64,000 bases of DNA from Clostridia bacterium (GCA_017407755.1 JAFQVY010000001.1:62001-126000); one strand, 5' to 3'; counted from the stretch's first letter, positions 8,909 through 18,792 are shown. Numbers and translations: made by a program. Notes: generated by a model not told the origin, from the sequence alone.

Positions 8909-10753
8909 TTATCGTCTGTTACCCCTTTTTTGAGGTTTTTTGCCCTTGCTATTTTGCTTTTTTATGACAGGAGGTGCACCTTTTACAAGGCAATTCGCCG
9001 TATTTCCTATCAAATCGGTTCTGCCTGCCATTTTTAAGCCTTCGATAATAAGAGCCTTATTCTCAGGTCGGTAATACTGCATTAAAGCACGCTGAATTCG
9101 CTTTTCTTTGTCACTCTTTGCAACGTACACTTCCTCTAAAGTATAGGGGTCAAGACCTGTGTAAAACATTGCGGTAGAGATTGTGCCCGGTGTGGGATAA
9201 AAATCCTGCACCTGGTCGGGTCTTATTTTTTCTTTTTTAAGAAAAACAGCAAGCTCAACCGCTTCTTTAACAGAGCATCCGGGGTGGGAGCTCATAAGAT
9301 AAGGCACAACGTACTGCTCTTTACCTACTTTTCGTGTAATGCGGTAAAACTCGTCGCAGAATTTCTTATACACCTCAATATGAGGCTTGCCCATTTTATC
9401 TAAAACAATATTTGAGCAGTGCTCAGGGGCAGTTCTCAGCTGACCGCTTACGTGATGCTCAACAAGCTCAGTAAAAAACTCCTTGTCCCTGTCCTCCATT
9501 AAATAGTCAAAACGGACACCTGAACGTATAAACACCTTTTTAACGTGGGGCAAGGCTCTGAGTTTTCTGAGCAATTGAAGATAGTCAGAGTGGTCAACAT
9601 CAAGGTTTTTGCAAGCAGTGGGCGCTAAGCATCTTTTATTCTTGCAAACGCCGTGCTCTAACTGCTTTTGGCAGGAAGGACGGCGAAAGTTGGCGGTAGG
9701 GCCGCCTACGTCGCTTATGTATCCTTTGAAGTTCTTATAATTCTTAAAGTCCTCGGCTTCTTTTAAAACTGACTCGTGACTTCTCACAGTTACGGTTCTG
9801 CCCTGATGAAAAGCAAGGGCACAGAAGTTACAGGCACCAAAGCAGCCGCGGTTATGGGTAATGGAAAACTCCACCTCTTCAATACCCGGCACTCCGCCTA
9901 AGGCTTCGTAAGAGGGGTGGTATGTTCTTTCATAAGGCAGAGCATAAACCGCATCAAGCTCTTCGGTAGTAAGAGGTGGCATTGGCGGATTGCAGATTAA
10001 AATACTGTCGCCGTGGCGTTGGATACACATTCTGGAGGAAAAAGCGTCGTTTTGCTCAAGCTCTTTTCTGGCGGCTATGGCGTAGTCCTTTTTGGACTCC
10101 TTTACCCTCTCAAAGCTTGGCAAATCCACCGCAGGCTGAGGAGTGTAGTCTTTGGTTTTAACAGCATAGCAAATGCCCTTAATATCATCAAGGCTTCTGC
10201 CTTCATGTAAAGCTCTTGCAATCTGGCGGGTCTGATTTTCCCCCATTCCGTACACAAGGCAGTCAGCTTTTGAGTCAAAAAGAATAGAGGGCAAAACCTT
10301 GTCGCTCCAGTAATCATAATGAGCAAAACGCCGAAGGGAGGCTTCAAGACCGCCTATGATGATTTTTGAGTCGGGGAAAAGCCTGCGGACAATATTTGAA
10401 TAAACCGTAACGGCTCTGTCAGGCCTCTTGCCTGCTCTGCCGCCAGGTGTATAGGCATCGTCACTTCGGGGACGTTTGTTTACTGTGTAGTGAGCTACCA
10501 TACTGTCGATATTGCCCGAATTAATCATAAATCCTAAGCGAGGCTTGCCAAACTGCAGAAAGTCCTCATTGCTTTTCCAATTCGGCTGCGAAAGAATTGC
10601 AACACGGAATCCTTCATCTTCAAGAACACGGGAAATAATCGCAGTGCCGAAAGCAGGGTGGTCTACGTAGGCATCACCTGTAATAAGCACAAAATCCACG
10701 TAGTCCCAGCCGCGTTTCTTAACATCTTCTATTGTAATAGGAAGAAAAGACAT
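8909..10753 (-). CDS. YgiQ family radical SAM protein
   Basis: 614 aa, in the range of the YgiQ family. The N-terminal half has the family signature (WDYVDFVLITGDAYVDHPAFG, PRSDDAYTPGGRAGKRPDRA, IIGGLEASLRRFAHYDYW). A radical SAM core follows, with the cluster motif CFGACNFCA around residue 310 (Cys-X3-Cys-X2-Cys). The C terminus is a basic, poorly conserved tail. The substrate of YgiQ is not established. It begins 12 bases after ftsK and is probably in the same transcript. Confidence 0.93.
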   Translation of the reverse strand: MSFLPITIEDVKKRGWDYVDFVLITGDAYVDHPAFGTAIISRVLEDEGFRVAILSQPNWKSNEDFLQFGKPRLGFMINSGNIDSMVAHYTVNKRPRSDDAYTPGGRAGKRPDRAVTVYSNIVRRLFPDSKIIIGGLEASLRRFAHYDYWSDKVLPSILFDSKADCLVYGMGENQTRQIARALHEGRSLDDIKGICYAVKTKDYTPQPAVDLPSFERVKESKKDYAIAARKELEQNDAFSSRMCIQRHGDSILICNPPMPPLTTEELDAVYALPYERTYHPSYEALGGVPGIEEVEFSITHNRGCFGACNFCALAFHQGRTVTVRSHESVLKEAEDFKNYKNFKGYISDVGGPTANFRRPSCQKQLEHGVCKNKRCLAPTACKNLDVDHSDYLQLLRKLRALPHVKKVFIRSGVRFDYLMEDRDKEFFTELVEHHVSGQLRTAPEHCSNIVLDKMGKPHIEVYKKFCDEFYRITRKVGKEQYVVPYLMSSHPGCSVKEAVELAVFLKKEKIRPDQVQDFYPTPGTISTAMFYTGLDPYTLEEVYVAKSDKEKRIQRALMQYYRPENKALIIEGLKMAGRTDLIGNTANCLVKGAPPVIKKQNSKGKKPQKRGNRR

Positions 10754-10765
10754 ATCAAAAATCCC

Positions 10766-13342
10766 TTAATTATCAATTCGGTTGGTTCTCTCTAACCAAT
10801 CCTGATACGTAATAAGCACATCTCTGGGCTTTGCACCCTGATGAGGGCCTACAATGCCCATCTGCTCCATATCGTCAATCATTCTGCCTGCTCTTGCATA
10901 ACCAACCTTTAAGCGACGCTGTAAAAGAGAGGTTGAGGCTTGTCCTGCATCAATAACACACTTGATTGCCTCTTCCATTTTTGCATCAACCTGAAGCTCG
11001 CCCTCTTCCTCACTGCCGCCTTTGGATTTATTATCCAAGTCCTCGGCGGTAATACGGCGGATTTGCTCTTCAATATCTTCGTTATACTGAGCTTTGTTCT
11101 GATTTTTAATAAAATCGGTAACGCCCTCAATTTCTTCATCAGTTGCAAAGCAACCCTGCACACGGATAGGCTTTGAAACGCCCACAGGTGCAAAAAGCAT
11201 ATCGCCCCTGCCTATAAGGTTTTCTGCTCCGCCAAAATCGAGAATTGTACGTGAGTCAACCTGTGAGCTAACCTTAAGAGCAATTCGGGAAGGAATGTTT
11301 GCTTTGATAACGCCTGTGATAACATTAACAGAAGGACGCTGAGTTGCAATTACAAGGTGCATACCTGCGGCACGTGCCATCTGGGCAAGTCGGCAGATAG
11401 CGTCCTCTACCTCTTTGGGTGCCGCCATCATAAGGTCGGCAAGCTCGTCAATAGCAATAACAATCTGAGGAAGCTTTTCCTTAGGCACGGGAAGTCCCGA
11501 AACCTCCATACACACCTCTTGTTCGTCGGTGGAATTTTCCTCGATAAACTTAAGGTTTGCATCAACAAGACGGTTAAAGGAGTGAATTTCCTTGCAGTCG
11601 TATTCTGAGAAAAGGCGGTATCTCTGCATCATTTCAGTAACCGCCCAGTTTAATGCACCTGCCGCCTTTTTGGCGTCACTTACTACGGGAACAAGCAAGT
11701 GAGGAAGTCCTTTGTACTTAGAAAACTCAACCATTTTGGGGTCAATAAGCACAAACTTAACCTGCTCAGGGGTAGCTTTGTAAAGGATACTCATAAGAAT
11801 TGAGTTAACACAAACCGATTTACCTGAGCCTGTGGTACCTGCAATAAGCAGGTGAGGCATTTTTGCAAGGTCGGTAGAAACAATTTCGCCCGAAATATCC
11901 TTGCCCAATACACAGGTCAGTCTGCTTTCGGCAGATTTGAATTCCTCGGAGTCAATAAGCTCTCGCATGGTAACAACGCTTGTAAACTTATTTGGCACCT
12001 CAATACCTACTGCAGCTTTGCCGGGGATAGGTGCTTCAATTCTTACCTTATCAGCGGCAAGATTAAGGGCAATATCGTCGGCAAGGTTTGTAATTTTATT
12101 AATCTTAACGCCTGCCGCAGGCTTAAGCTCGTAACGGGTTACTGAGGGACCGCGGCAGATATTTGTAATAGAGGCTGAAACACCGAAGGATTTAAGGGTA
12201 TCAACAAGCTTTGTGGCGTTATTCTGAAGCTCTCGCATGGCGTCTGTGTCGTTAGTGTCAAAACGCTGACGTAAAAGCCTTACAGAAGGGAAGGTGTATG
12301 CTGATGTCTTCTTTGCCTCAGCCTTGACCTCTGCTTCAAACTCTTTGGTTTCTGCTTCAACATCAACAGTCATTTTAGAATCCAGCACTGCAGTTTCGGG
12401 GTTAGGCTGTTTTGCACCTTCTTCGGTTACAGGCTTGTTTTTAGAGTCGGAAATCTGCCTTGCAATCTCTGTTGCCTGATAAATGTCGGTGTCGTCGATA
12501 TAGTCGCCGTTTGCGATTCTTACTGAATTTATAAGCTTATCGGAGGCACTGGTGTCAAGAGGAGGCAAAGGCTCATCTTCTACGGCAATATCGGGCACTG
12601 CCTGACGCTTCTTTCTTCGCCTGCCGTCAATGGGAATATCAATGAGAGCACCATCACGGTTAACATCGGAAAAGTCACGGCTTGACTCTTCCTCAACGTA
12701 TCTGTGTTCTTCATCATACCTTCTCTTACGCTCACGAAGAGCCACCATCTGCTTTTTGGCAACGTTGGCAATATCAATAAGAGAAATACCTGTAAGTATC
12801 ATCACCACAGCAATAAGAGCTACAATTACCAAAAGCTTGGGCACGAAATTGTCGCCGATTAAAGCGGTAAGAGGATAGCCTAAAATACAGCTTATTATAC
12901 CGCCGGAGAAAACGTTTTCGCTTGAATATGTATAGGTTTTGCCAATGGACTTGAAGAAGTTAGCGTCCTTTAAATCGCCTGAGCCGAAAAGGTAGAAAAG
13001 CGAGCTTACCAAAAGCACCGTAAGCACTACCAAAGCTACCTTGGTACCTGCACGGTTCATTCTCTTTTCTTTAGCCGTCATAATGGCAAAGTAGCCAAGG
13101 GCAACAGGGAGTAAATATGAGCAAAAGCCGAAAATACCGAAAAGCACCGAGTGAAGCCAGTTCCAGAAATGCTCACCCTTAAAAAGTGCCAACACCAAAA
13201 GCACCACGGCGGCGGCAAGCATAAGTATTGCCTTTACCTGTGGGTTAAGCCCCGATTTAGCCGAAGAGGTACTCTTTGTTTTGCTTTTTGTAGAAGGTCT
13301 GCCTCTTTTTGATGATGAGGCTTTTTTCTTAGTAGAAGCCAA
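10766..13342 (-). CDS. FtsK/SpoIIIE-type DNA translocase
   Basis: 858 aa. After a basic, Ser/Lys-rich N terminus come four or five membrane segments (about 35-190), a linker, and the motor (about 360-780) with Walker A AGTTGSGKSVCVN and Walker B IVIAIDELADLMM. The C terminus is the winged-helix gamma domain (GYARAGRMIDDMEQMGIVG) that reads polar DNA motifs. The protein pumps chromosomal DNA through the septum at division and, as SpoIIIE, into the forespore. Placement next to a TepA-like gene matches the Bacillus spoIIIE neighbourhood. Whether it serves vegetative division, sporulation or both cannot be told here. Confidence 0.96.
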   Translation of the reverse strand: MASTKKKASSSKRGRPSTKSKTKSTSSAKSGLNPQVKAILMLAAAVVLLVLALFKGEHFWNWLHSVLFGIFGFCSYLLPVALGYFAIMTAKEKRMNRAGTKVALVVLTVLLVSSLFYLFGSGDLKDANFFKSIGKTYTYSSENVFSGGIISCILGYPLTALIGDNFVPKLLVIVALIAVVMILTGISLIDIANVAKKQMVALRERKRRYDEEHRYVEEESSRDFSDVNRDGALIDIPIDGRRRKKRQAVPDIAVEDEPLPPLDTSASDKLINSVRIANGDYIDDTDIYQATEIARQISDSKNKPVTEEGAKQPNPETAVLDSKMTVDVEAETKEFEAEVKAEAKKTSAYTFPSVRLLRQRFDTNDTDAMRELQNNATKLVDTLKSFGVSASITNICRGPSVTRYELKPAAGVKINKITNLADDIALNLAADKVRIEAPIPGKAAVGIEVPNKFTSVVTMRELIDSEEFKSAESRLTCVLGKDISGEIVSTDLAKMPHLLIAGTTGSGKSVCVNSILMSILYKATPEQVKFVLIDPKMVEFSKYKGLPHLLVPVVSDAKKAAGALNWAVTEMMQRYRLFSEYDCKEIHSFNRLVDANLKFIEENSTDEQEVCMEVSGLPVPKEKLPQIVIAIDELADLMMAAPKEVEDAICRLAQMARAAGMHLVIATQRPSVNVITGVIKANIPSRIALKVSSQVDSRTILDFGGAENLIGRGDMLFAPVGVSKPIRVQGCFATDEEIEGVTDFIKNQNKAQYNEDIEEQIRRITAEDLDNKSKGGSEEEGELQVDAKMEEAIKCVIDAGQASTSLLQRRLKVGYARAGRMIDDMEQMGIVGPHQGAKPRDVLITYQDWLERTNRIDN

Positions 13343-13366
13343 AGTTAAACATCCTTTTAATTAAAA

Positions 13367-14299
13367 TTAAGTAAATGTAAAGCAAACGGTAGAAGCCGAA
13401 ATCATTTCATAAATGCTGATACCGATTACAGCTAAGCCCACAATAGCGGTATAAATCACGAAAATATATGTACGGTCTGTTTTTAAAAGCCACTTGAAAA
13501 GTGCAATTGAGAAATAACCTACCACAGCCGCAACCACCATACCCACAATCACAGGGCCGAAATCCACCGAAAGTCCTTCAGGTGCTTTTAATGCATCTAA
13601 AAACTCCAGAAGTGCCGCCGCAAGAATTGAGGGAATTGCAAGTATAAAGGTAAAGTCAAGAGCATCCTGCTTTTTTATGCTTCTCGCCTGTCCTGCGGCA
13701 AGAGTTGAGCCGGAGCGTGAAAGACCGGGTAAAATTGCGGCAACACACTGCACCACGCCTACGGTTATTGCATCAAGCACGGTGTATCTGCTTTTAAGCT
13801 TGGTTTTGCCCATAATCTGAAGCTCTTCGTTTTTGCGGTTGATTTTTGAACCTGCAAAAAGAAGCACTGAAGTAAGCAAAAGAGAAATACCCGTTACAAT
13901 AAAGTAAGACTTATCGCCTGTTAATATGTCGGCTAAATCTTTAATCTTCATATCGTTGCCGATTGGCACAAACAAAAGGAATAAAGGCACTAAACCAACC
14001 ACAAGCATAAGAAGAAGGTTTTCGTCATTAGTAAGGCTTTTAAACCTAAGCTTACCTGTAAAAAGCTTTTTCACCATTGAGCCAAAGGCTTTGATAAGGC
14101 GGAAAATAAGCTTATAATAAAAGATGCAAACCGCCACAAGCGTGCCCAAGTGAAGCATTACGTTAAAAAACAAATTACCCTCACCTGAAATGCCTGTGAA
14201 ATGCTGAAACATATTCAAATGTCCGCTGCTGCTTACAGGCAAAAATTCCGTAAGTCCCTGCACAACGCCTTGCAAGGCGGCAAGTATGTAATCAATCAT
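13367..14299 (-). CDS. uppP: Undecaprenyl-diphosphate phosphatase (BacA/UppP)
   Basis: 310 aa, a little longer than the usual 265-290. Multi-spanning membrane protein that recycles undecaprenyl pyrophosphate for cell-wall synthesis. Family motifs are the N-terminal GVVQGLTEFLPVSSSGHL, with the catalytic Glu and Ser region, and PGLSRSGST around residue 190. It lies 24 bases upstream of ftsK in the tepA-uppP-ftsK-ygiQ run. Confidence 0.96.
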   Translation of the reverse strand: MIDYILAALQGVVQGLTEFLPVSSSGHLNMFQHFTGISGEGNLFFNVMLHLGTLVAVCIFYYKLIFRLIKAFGSMVKKLFTGKLRFKSLTNDENLLLMLVVGLVPLFLLFVPIGNDMKIKDLADILTGDKSYFIVTGISLLLTSVLLFAGSKINRKNEELQIMGKTKLKSRYTVLDAITVGVVQCVAAILPGLSRSGSTLAAGQARSIKKQDALDFTFILAIPSILAAALLEFLDALKAPEGLSVDFGPVIVGMVVAAVVGYFSIALFKWLLKTDRTYIFVIYTAIVGLAVIGISIYEMISASTVCFTFT

Positions 14300-14335
14300 A
14301 AATATACCTCCGTAATATGTAACCCCTTTGGGGGA

Positions 14336-15085
14336 TTATTGATTATTTATCATATCATAAAGGGCATCAATAGCCTCTGAAAGAGTACCTACCGAATCGA
14401 TAAGTCCCTCGTCGACTGCCTCCTGACCCTCTAAAATAGTGCCGATATCAAGGACAAGCTCCCCTGTATTAAGCACAAGCTCGTTGTATCTTTCTTTTGA
14501 GATATTTGAGTTATCAGACACAAAGGTGGTGATTCTGTCCTGCATTTTTCTGAAATATTCAAAGGTCTGGGGAGCACCAACCGTAAGCCCTGTTGTCCTG
14601 ACAGGGTGCACCGTCATTGAAGCACTTTTGGCGATAAAGCTCTTTTTTGACGCTACTGCTAAAGGAATACCAATGGAGTGACCCCCTCCAAGGACAATTG
14701 AAACCACAGGCTTTTTCATACCCGAAATAACCTCGGCAATGGCTAAGCCTGCCTCTACGTCTCCTCCGCAGGTGTTAAGAAGAATCAGAAGTCCGCTGAT
14801 TCTGTCGTCTTCATCCACCGCAACAAGCTGAGGGATTACGTGCTCATACTTAGTGGCTTTGTTACTTGGCGGCAAGATATAGTGCCCCTCAATCTGCCCT
14901 ACAATTGTAAGGCAATGAATTAGCCTTCCGTCTCGGTTTACAAGCACCGAACCTGTGTCTACAATCTGCTCGGTAGTGGCTTCAGAGCCCGGTGAATTTT
15001 CAACCTCGGCGCCTTCATTTTCGGCAGGATTTTTGATAAAAGAATCGTCGTCATTATTAACGTTGCTTTTGTTTGCTTTACTCAT
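14336..15085 (-). CDS. ClpP-fold serine protease, TepA-like
   Basis: 249 aa. An acidic, low-complexity N terminus of about 50 residues is followed by a ClpP-fold domain. The nucleophile region reads GGGHSIGIP and the His region TVHPVRTTG; TCGGDVEAG corresponds to the ClpP NTxGG element. It is close to TepA (YmfB) of Bacillus, which lies near spoIIIE, and the same association occurs here. Divergence from true ClpP makes ring-forming protease partners uncertain. GAGGTG lies before the ATG. Confidence 0.85.
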   Translation of the reverse strand: MSKANKSNVNNDDDSFIKNPAENEGAEVENSPGSEATTEQIVDTGSVLVNRDGRLIHCLTIVGQIEGHYILPPSNKATKYEHVIPQLVAVDEDDRISGLLILLNTCGGDVEAGLAIAEVISGMKKPVVSIVLGGGHSIGIPLAVASKKSFIAKSASMTVHPVRTTGLTVGAPQTFEYFRKMQDRITTFVSDNSNISKERYNELVLNTGELVLDIGTILEGQEAVDEGLIDSVGTLSEAIDALYDMINNQ

Positions 15086-15146
15086 TTAAATACACCTCAA
15101 GGGTAGTATTTCCACTGCAAAGCTTTATAATGTATATATATTATTT

Positions 15147-15175
15147 ATTATAACAAATTAACCGCATTTCTTCAA
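15147..15175 (-). promoter_or_regulatory. SigA-type promoter of the tepA-uppP-ftsK-ygiQ unit
   Basis: Minus strand TTGAAG, 17-base spacer, TATAAT, about 60 bases before the TepA-like start. Confidence 0.8.
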
Positions 15176-15249
15176 GTTTTTAATTATAATTCTTTATTAC
15201 AATATTGTTTTATATTTTTATGATAATATATCGTAGAGGTGTTATAAAT

Positions 15250-16491
15250 TTGAACATAACTGTTTATTTAATAATCATAGTAGTTTTAATAGCCCTTTCG
15301 GCATTTTGCTCTTGTATTGAAACTGCTTTTTCCTGTGCAAGCAACATAAGGCTCAAAAAATTTGCCGATGCAGGTAATAAAAAAGCAAAGGTTGCACTTT
15401 ACATAATAAATAATTACGACAAGGCGCTTACCGCTATTCTTATTTTAAACAACATTGTAAACTTAGGTTGCTCATCTCTTGCCACCGTTGTTTGTCTTGA
15501 GCTTTTCGGCGATTACGGTGCCGCAATTTCAACAGGTGCCACTACCCTTTTGGTGCTTACCTTCGGCGAGGTTATTCCTAAGTGCCTCGGCAAAGAAAAA
15601 AGCGACTCCATATCAATGGCGGTTGCAAGAATTTTAAGGGCAATTATGGTGGTGCTTACACCCTTTATCTTTGTGTTTTCTAAAATCAAAACCCTTGCTT
15701 TAAAGCTTTTCAGAATTAAGCAGGACGACTCCACCGTTACCGAGGACGAGCTTAAGATTATTGTTGAAAGCATTGAGGAGCAGGGCGTTTTGGAGGAGCA
15801 GGAGTCGTTGATGGTGCGTTCTGCCCTTGACTTTGACGAGAAAACCGCTGAGGAAATACTTACTCCCAGAGTTGACGTTACTGCCATTGACATTGACGAA
15901 GATATAGACACAATTACCGAAATCATCCGTACTCAGCGATACTCACGAATTCCTGTTTATAACGGCTCTGTGGACAATATAGTTGGTATTTTACACAGCT
16001 GGGATTATATGGACGAGATTATCAAAGGCAATACCCCCGACCTTAAAAAGCTTATTATAAAACCTGAGTTTATTTTCAGAACTCAGAAGCTTTCCGCAAT
16101 CTTAGCAAACTTCAGAAAAAAGAAGCTTCACATTGCCATTGTAACAGATGAGTACGGCGGCACCTTAGGCATACTTACAATGGAAGATTTGCTTGAAGAA
16201 ATTGTAGGCGAAATCTGGGACGAAGACGAGGAAATCGAGCAGGACTTCACAAAAATTTCCGACACCGAGTATAAAGTAAGCGGTGATATGGAGCTTGAGG
16301 ATATGCTTTCCCTTTTCGATATAAAGCTTTCGGACATCGACTCTGACAGTATAACCGTAGGCGGTTTTGTCTTTGAAACCTTGGGCACCGTTCCAAACAA
16401 GGGCGAATGCTTTGAGCGTGACGGACTTAAACTAACGGTTATCAAGGTTGAAGACCAGAGAATACACAGTGTAATAGTTAAAGCAATATAA
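15250..16491 (+). CDS. CNNM/CorC-type membrane protein with CBS pair
   Basis: 413 aa from a TTG start at 15250, chosen because AGAGGTG precedes it by eight bases and the hydrophobic first helix begins there; ATGs at 15205 and 15220 lack a ribosome site. The N-terminal DUF21/CNNM membrane domain (about 1-175) contains the family's FGEVIPKCLGKEKSD. Two CBS domains follow (about 190-320) and then a CorC-type C-terminal domain ending near GDMELEDMLSLF. Members are often annotated as hemolysins but are linked to magnesium or divalent-ion export. A terminator follows directly. Confidence 0.93.
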   Translation: MNITVYLIIIVVLIALSAFCSCIETAFSCASNIRLKKFADAGNKKAKVALYIINNYDKALTAILILNNIVNLGCSSLATVVCLELFGDYGAAISTGATTLLVLTFGEVIPKCLGKEKSDSISMAVARILRAIMVVLTPFIFVFSKIKTLALKLFRIKQDDSTVTEDELKIIVESIEEQGVLEEQESLMVRSALDFDEKTAEEILTPRVDVTAIDIDEDIDTITEIIRTQRYSRIPVYNGSVDNIVGILHSWDYMDEIIKGNTPDLKKLIIKPEFIFRTQKLSAILANFRKKKLHIAIVTDEYGGTLGILTMEDLLEEIVGEIWDEDEEIEQDFTKISDTEYKVSGDMELEDMLSLFDIKLSDIDSDSITVGGFVFETLGTVPNKGECFERDGLKLTVIKVEDQRIHSVIVKAI

Positions 16492-16494
16492 ACG

Positions 16495-16523
16495 AAACCC
16501 CCGACTTTTGTCGGGGGTTTTAA
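16495..16523 (+). terminator. Rho-independent terminator between convergent genes
   Basis: Perfect 8-bp stem CCCCCGAC/GTCGGGGG, loop TTTT, then TTTTAAT. It lies between the CNNM gene and rubrerythrin. Confidence 0.88.
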
Positions 16524-16536
16524 TATTTAAAAAAGA

Positions 16537-17073
16537 TTAATAGTTCTCAGCTTTGATAAGGAAGTAAGCCTGAGGATGGAAGCATACGGGGCAAACCTTG
16601 GGAGCCTCTGTGCCAACAACAATGTGACCGCAGTTGCCACATTCCCAGATAACGATGGAGCCCTTCTTGAACACTTCGCCCTTCTGAACGTTCTCAAGAA
16701 GCTTGCGGTATCTTTCCTCGTGAGTCTTCTCAACCTTTGCAACTGCCTCAAACTGAGCAGCAATAGCGTCGAAGCCTTCTTCCTTAGCTTCCTTTGCAAA
16801 TGTTGCATACATATCTGTCCACTCGTAGTTCTCGCCGTCTGCAGCAGCCTCAAGGTTTTCAGCAGTTGTGCCGATACCGTTTAAGTGCTTGAACCAAAGC
16901 TTAGCGTGCTCTTTCTCATTGTTTGCAGTCTGCTCGAAAAGGTCAGCAATCTGATTGTAGCCTTCTTTTCTTGCCTTGGAAGCAAAGTATGTGTACTTGT
17001 TTCTTGCCTGGCTCTCGCCTGCAAATGCAGCCATTAAGTTAGCTTCGGTTTTTGTGCCTTTTAAGTCTTTCAT
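16537..17073 (-). CDS. rbr: Rubrerythrin
   Basis: 178 aa. Residues 1-140 form the ferritin-like diiron four-helix bundle with Glu/His ligands in [22 protein letters not shown] and [10 protein letters not shown]. Residues about 143-175 form a rubredoxin-like iron site (CGNCGH...CPVC). Rubrerythrin reduces hydrogen peroxide in strict anaerobes, taking electrons from rubredoxin or NADH systems. It has its own strong promoter and a palindrome in the leader that could bind a peroxide regulator. AGGAGA precedes the ATG. Confidence 0.97.
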   Translation of the reverse strand: MKDLKGTKTEANLMAAFAGESQARNKYTYFASKARKEGYNQIADLFEQTANNEKEHAKLWFKHLNGIGTTAENLEAAADGENYEWTDMYATFAKEAKEEGFDAIAAQFEAVAKVEKTHEERYRKLLENVQKGEVFKKGSIVIWECGNCGHIVVGTEAPKVCPVCFHPQAYFLIKAENY

Positions 17074-17100
17074 AATAACTTCTCCTTTATTTTATAAAAT

Positions 17101-17113
17101 AGTAATCATTACT
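17101..17113. promoter_or_regulatory. Palindrome in the rubrerythrin leader, possible operator
   Basis: AGTAAT-C-ATTACT, a perfect 13-base palindrome about 28 bases upstream of the rubrerythrin start and just downstream of its promoter. It also overlaps the stop codon of the RNase M5-like gene. PerR-type sites have a similar symmetry, but the match to the PerR consensus is only partial. Confidence 0.4.
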
Positions 17114-17723
17114 GATTTGCTATGGTTTTATTATAACTCATTTTCTTTAGCTTGTCAACTATTTCTTGCTTTTCATACAAACAATTTATTGCACAAAGCA
17201 TAGCGTTTGCCGAAAGGTAAGTAGGAAGTCCTAAGCTTTTGAGTAAGCTTTCTCTGAGTTTAGCTGAGTTTTCCTTGCCGGAAAGTCCCATTTCGTATAA
17301 ATCCATTTTTGTGATTTCTTCTTTACGGGCTACGTTCTTTTCGCCGTAAATCGTTGCACCGCATTTTCTCAGGGCCTCAGCAATAGTTTCGCCGCTTAAC
17401 CCCTCAACCCCTAAAAGTCCTTCTTTAGAGGGAGCAGACTTTCGCTTTTCGACCCCCTTAACAAGAGGCACATAGCAATGCCTGATTTTGGTTTTATCCA
17501 CAACGCCGTTTAAAAATGAACGTATCACCTGCCCGGCAGAGTCCGGGTCAGTCATTAGTATTATGCCGTTTTTATGGGCGATTTCACGGATTAAAAACTG
17601 CTTTTCCTTGTCGCCAAAAATACGAAAGCCGTCGGTGGTAAGTACCGGTGAGGAAATAAACTCCTTTAGCCGCATAAGGTCATATTTTCCTTCTACAACC
17701 ACCGTTTCTTTAAGCTCAAGCAT
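17109..17723 (-). CDS. TOPRIM protein related to ribonuclease M5
   Basis: 204 aa from the ATG at 17723, which overlaps the holA stop; a longer start would intrude 29 bases into holA. The TOPRIM motifs are VVVEGKYD near the N terminus and TDPDSAG around residue 75, as in RNase M5 (RnmV) and DnaG. RNase M5 matures 5S rRNA, and the rest of the chain (DUF4093-like) fits that family. It is the last gene of the unit starting with the HIT protein. Its 3' end contains the rubrerythrin promoter. Confidence 0.82.
   Translation of the reverse strand: MLELKETVVVEGKYDLMRLKEFISSPVLTTDGFRIFGDKEKQFLIREIAHKNGIILMTDPDSAGQVIRSFLNGVVDKTKIRHCYVPLVKGVEKRKSAPSKEGLLGVEGLSGETIAEALRKCGATIYGEKNVARKEEITKMDLYEMGLSGKENSAKLRESLLKSLGLPTYLSANAMLCAINCLYEKQEIVDKLKKMSYNKTIANQ
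17130..17158 (-). promoter_or_regulatory. SigA-type promoter of rubrerythrin
   Basis: Minus strand TTGACA (consensus), 17-base spacer, TATAAT (consensus). It lies inside the last codons of the upstream RNase M5-like gene. Confidence 0.85.
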
Positions 17724-18789
17724 ATTCCAACTCGCTGTTGGCAATTAAAATCAAGCGAGCAATAAGCTTTTCAACCTCTGCCTCTTCATTAAGTGTAACT
17801 GTGTTAAGCCTTGCACTTAAATCAAGAATTTCTGCCATACTGCGGCGTATGGCATTGGTTGACAGACGCTCTGACTTAGACTTGATTTTTGTAAGCACCC
17901 AAGTACGATTGCCGTATTTAAAGAAATCGGCTGTATCTTTAATATTTACGCCGCTTTCGCTTGTTACTCTTGCCCTGTAAATATCAACATAAGAACCTCC
18001 CAAAAGCCTTACCACGGTTCTGGGGTCTTCTTTTAGCTCAAAAAGTTTATGAAGCAAACTGTAGGCTTTGTCGGTGTCGCCTAAGATTACATAGTCCATA
18101 AGGTCAAAAATCCTTGCCTCAAGCTTTTTGACAACCACCTTTTCGGCGTCTTCTACGGTGATTTCTTCACGCTCTCCTACAAAAGCAATAAGCTTGTCAA
18201 GCTCGTTTCTTAAGGTAGCAAGGTCGTTTGAACAAAAGTATATAATCTTGCTTGCAGTAGGCAAAGAAAGCTTTTTGCCTCTTTTGTCTGCCCAAGCGGC
18301 AAGCTGATGCTCCAATGCAACCGCATCTCTTTTATTAAGCTCAAAAACCTCGCCCTGTGCCTTTATAGCGGCATCGCAAAGAGGCTTGAACTTAGACTTT
18401 TTGCCAGCCTCACCTGTCTTTGCATTTGTGTCAAAGGTAGGATAGGAAAAAATAAGCACCGTTGTGTCAGGAACCTCAGACAAGAGGTTAATCAAGGCGT
18501 CAAAGCCGGATTTATCAAGCTTATTAACGTCCATATCATAAACCACGACACAGTTAAGAGCTGCTGTAAAGGCAACTGTGCCGATTGCCACGCTTAAAGC
18601 TTGCAAATCCACCTCTTTGGTAAACTCGTGAAAAGCAAACTCATCAGGGGTTTCTCCTGCAACCTTTTTAATAAGCTGAGAGGTATAGTGCTTTACAAGA
18701 AACTTCTCGTCGCCAAAGAGCACATATATATTATTGTATTTTTTCGAAGTAATATGCTTGGTAAGACTTTTTTCGTCTGAATATGCCAT
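17716..18789 (-). CDS. holA: DNA polymerase III, delta subunit
   Basis: 357 aa, the usual HolA length. Subunit of the clamp loader that opens the beta ring. It has the family order: an N-terminal NIYVLFGDEKFLVKHY, a degenerate AAA+ core with YFCSNDLATLRNELDKL around 195-212, and a C-terminal helical collar ending in LIANSELEYA. It follows comEC by three bases, the usual comEC-holA order of Firmicutes. Confidence 0.93.
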   Translation of the reverse strand: MAYSDEKSLTKHITSKKYNNIYVLFGDEKFLVKHYTSQLIKKVAGETPDEFAFHEFTKEVDLQALSVAIGTVAFTAALNCVVVYDMDVNKLDKSGFDALINLLSEVPDTTVLIFSYPTFDTNAKTGEAGKKSKFKPLCDAAIKAQGEVFELNKRDAVALEHQLAAWADKRGKKLSLPTASKIIYFCSNDLATLRNELDKLIAFVGEREEITVEDAEKVVVKKLEARIFDLMDYVILGDTDKAYSLLHKLFELKEDPRTVVRLLGGSYVDIYRARVTSESGVNIKDTADFFKYGNRTWVLTKIKSKSERLSTNAIRRSMAEILDLSARLNTVTLNEEAEVEKLIARLILIANSELEYA

Positions 18790-18792
18790 AAC

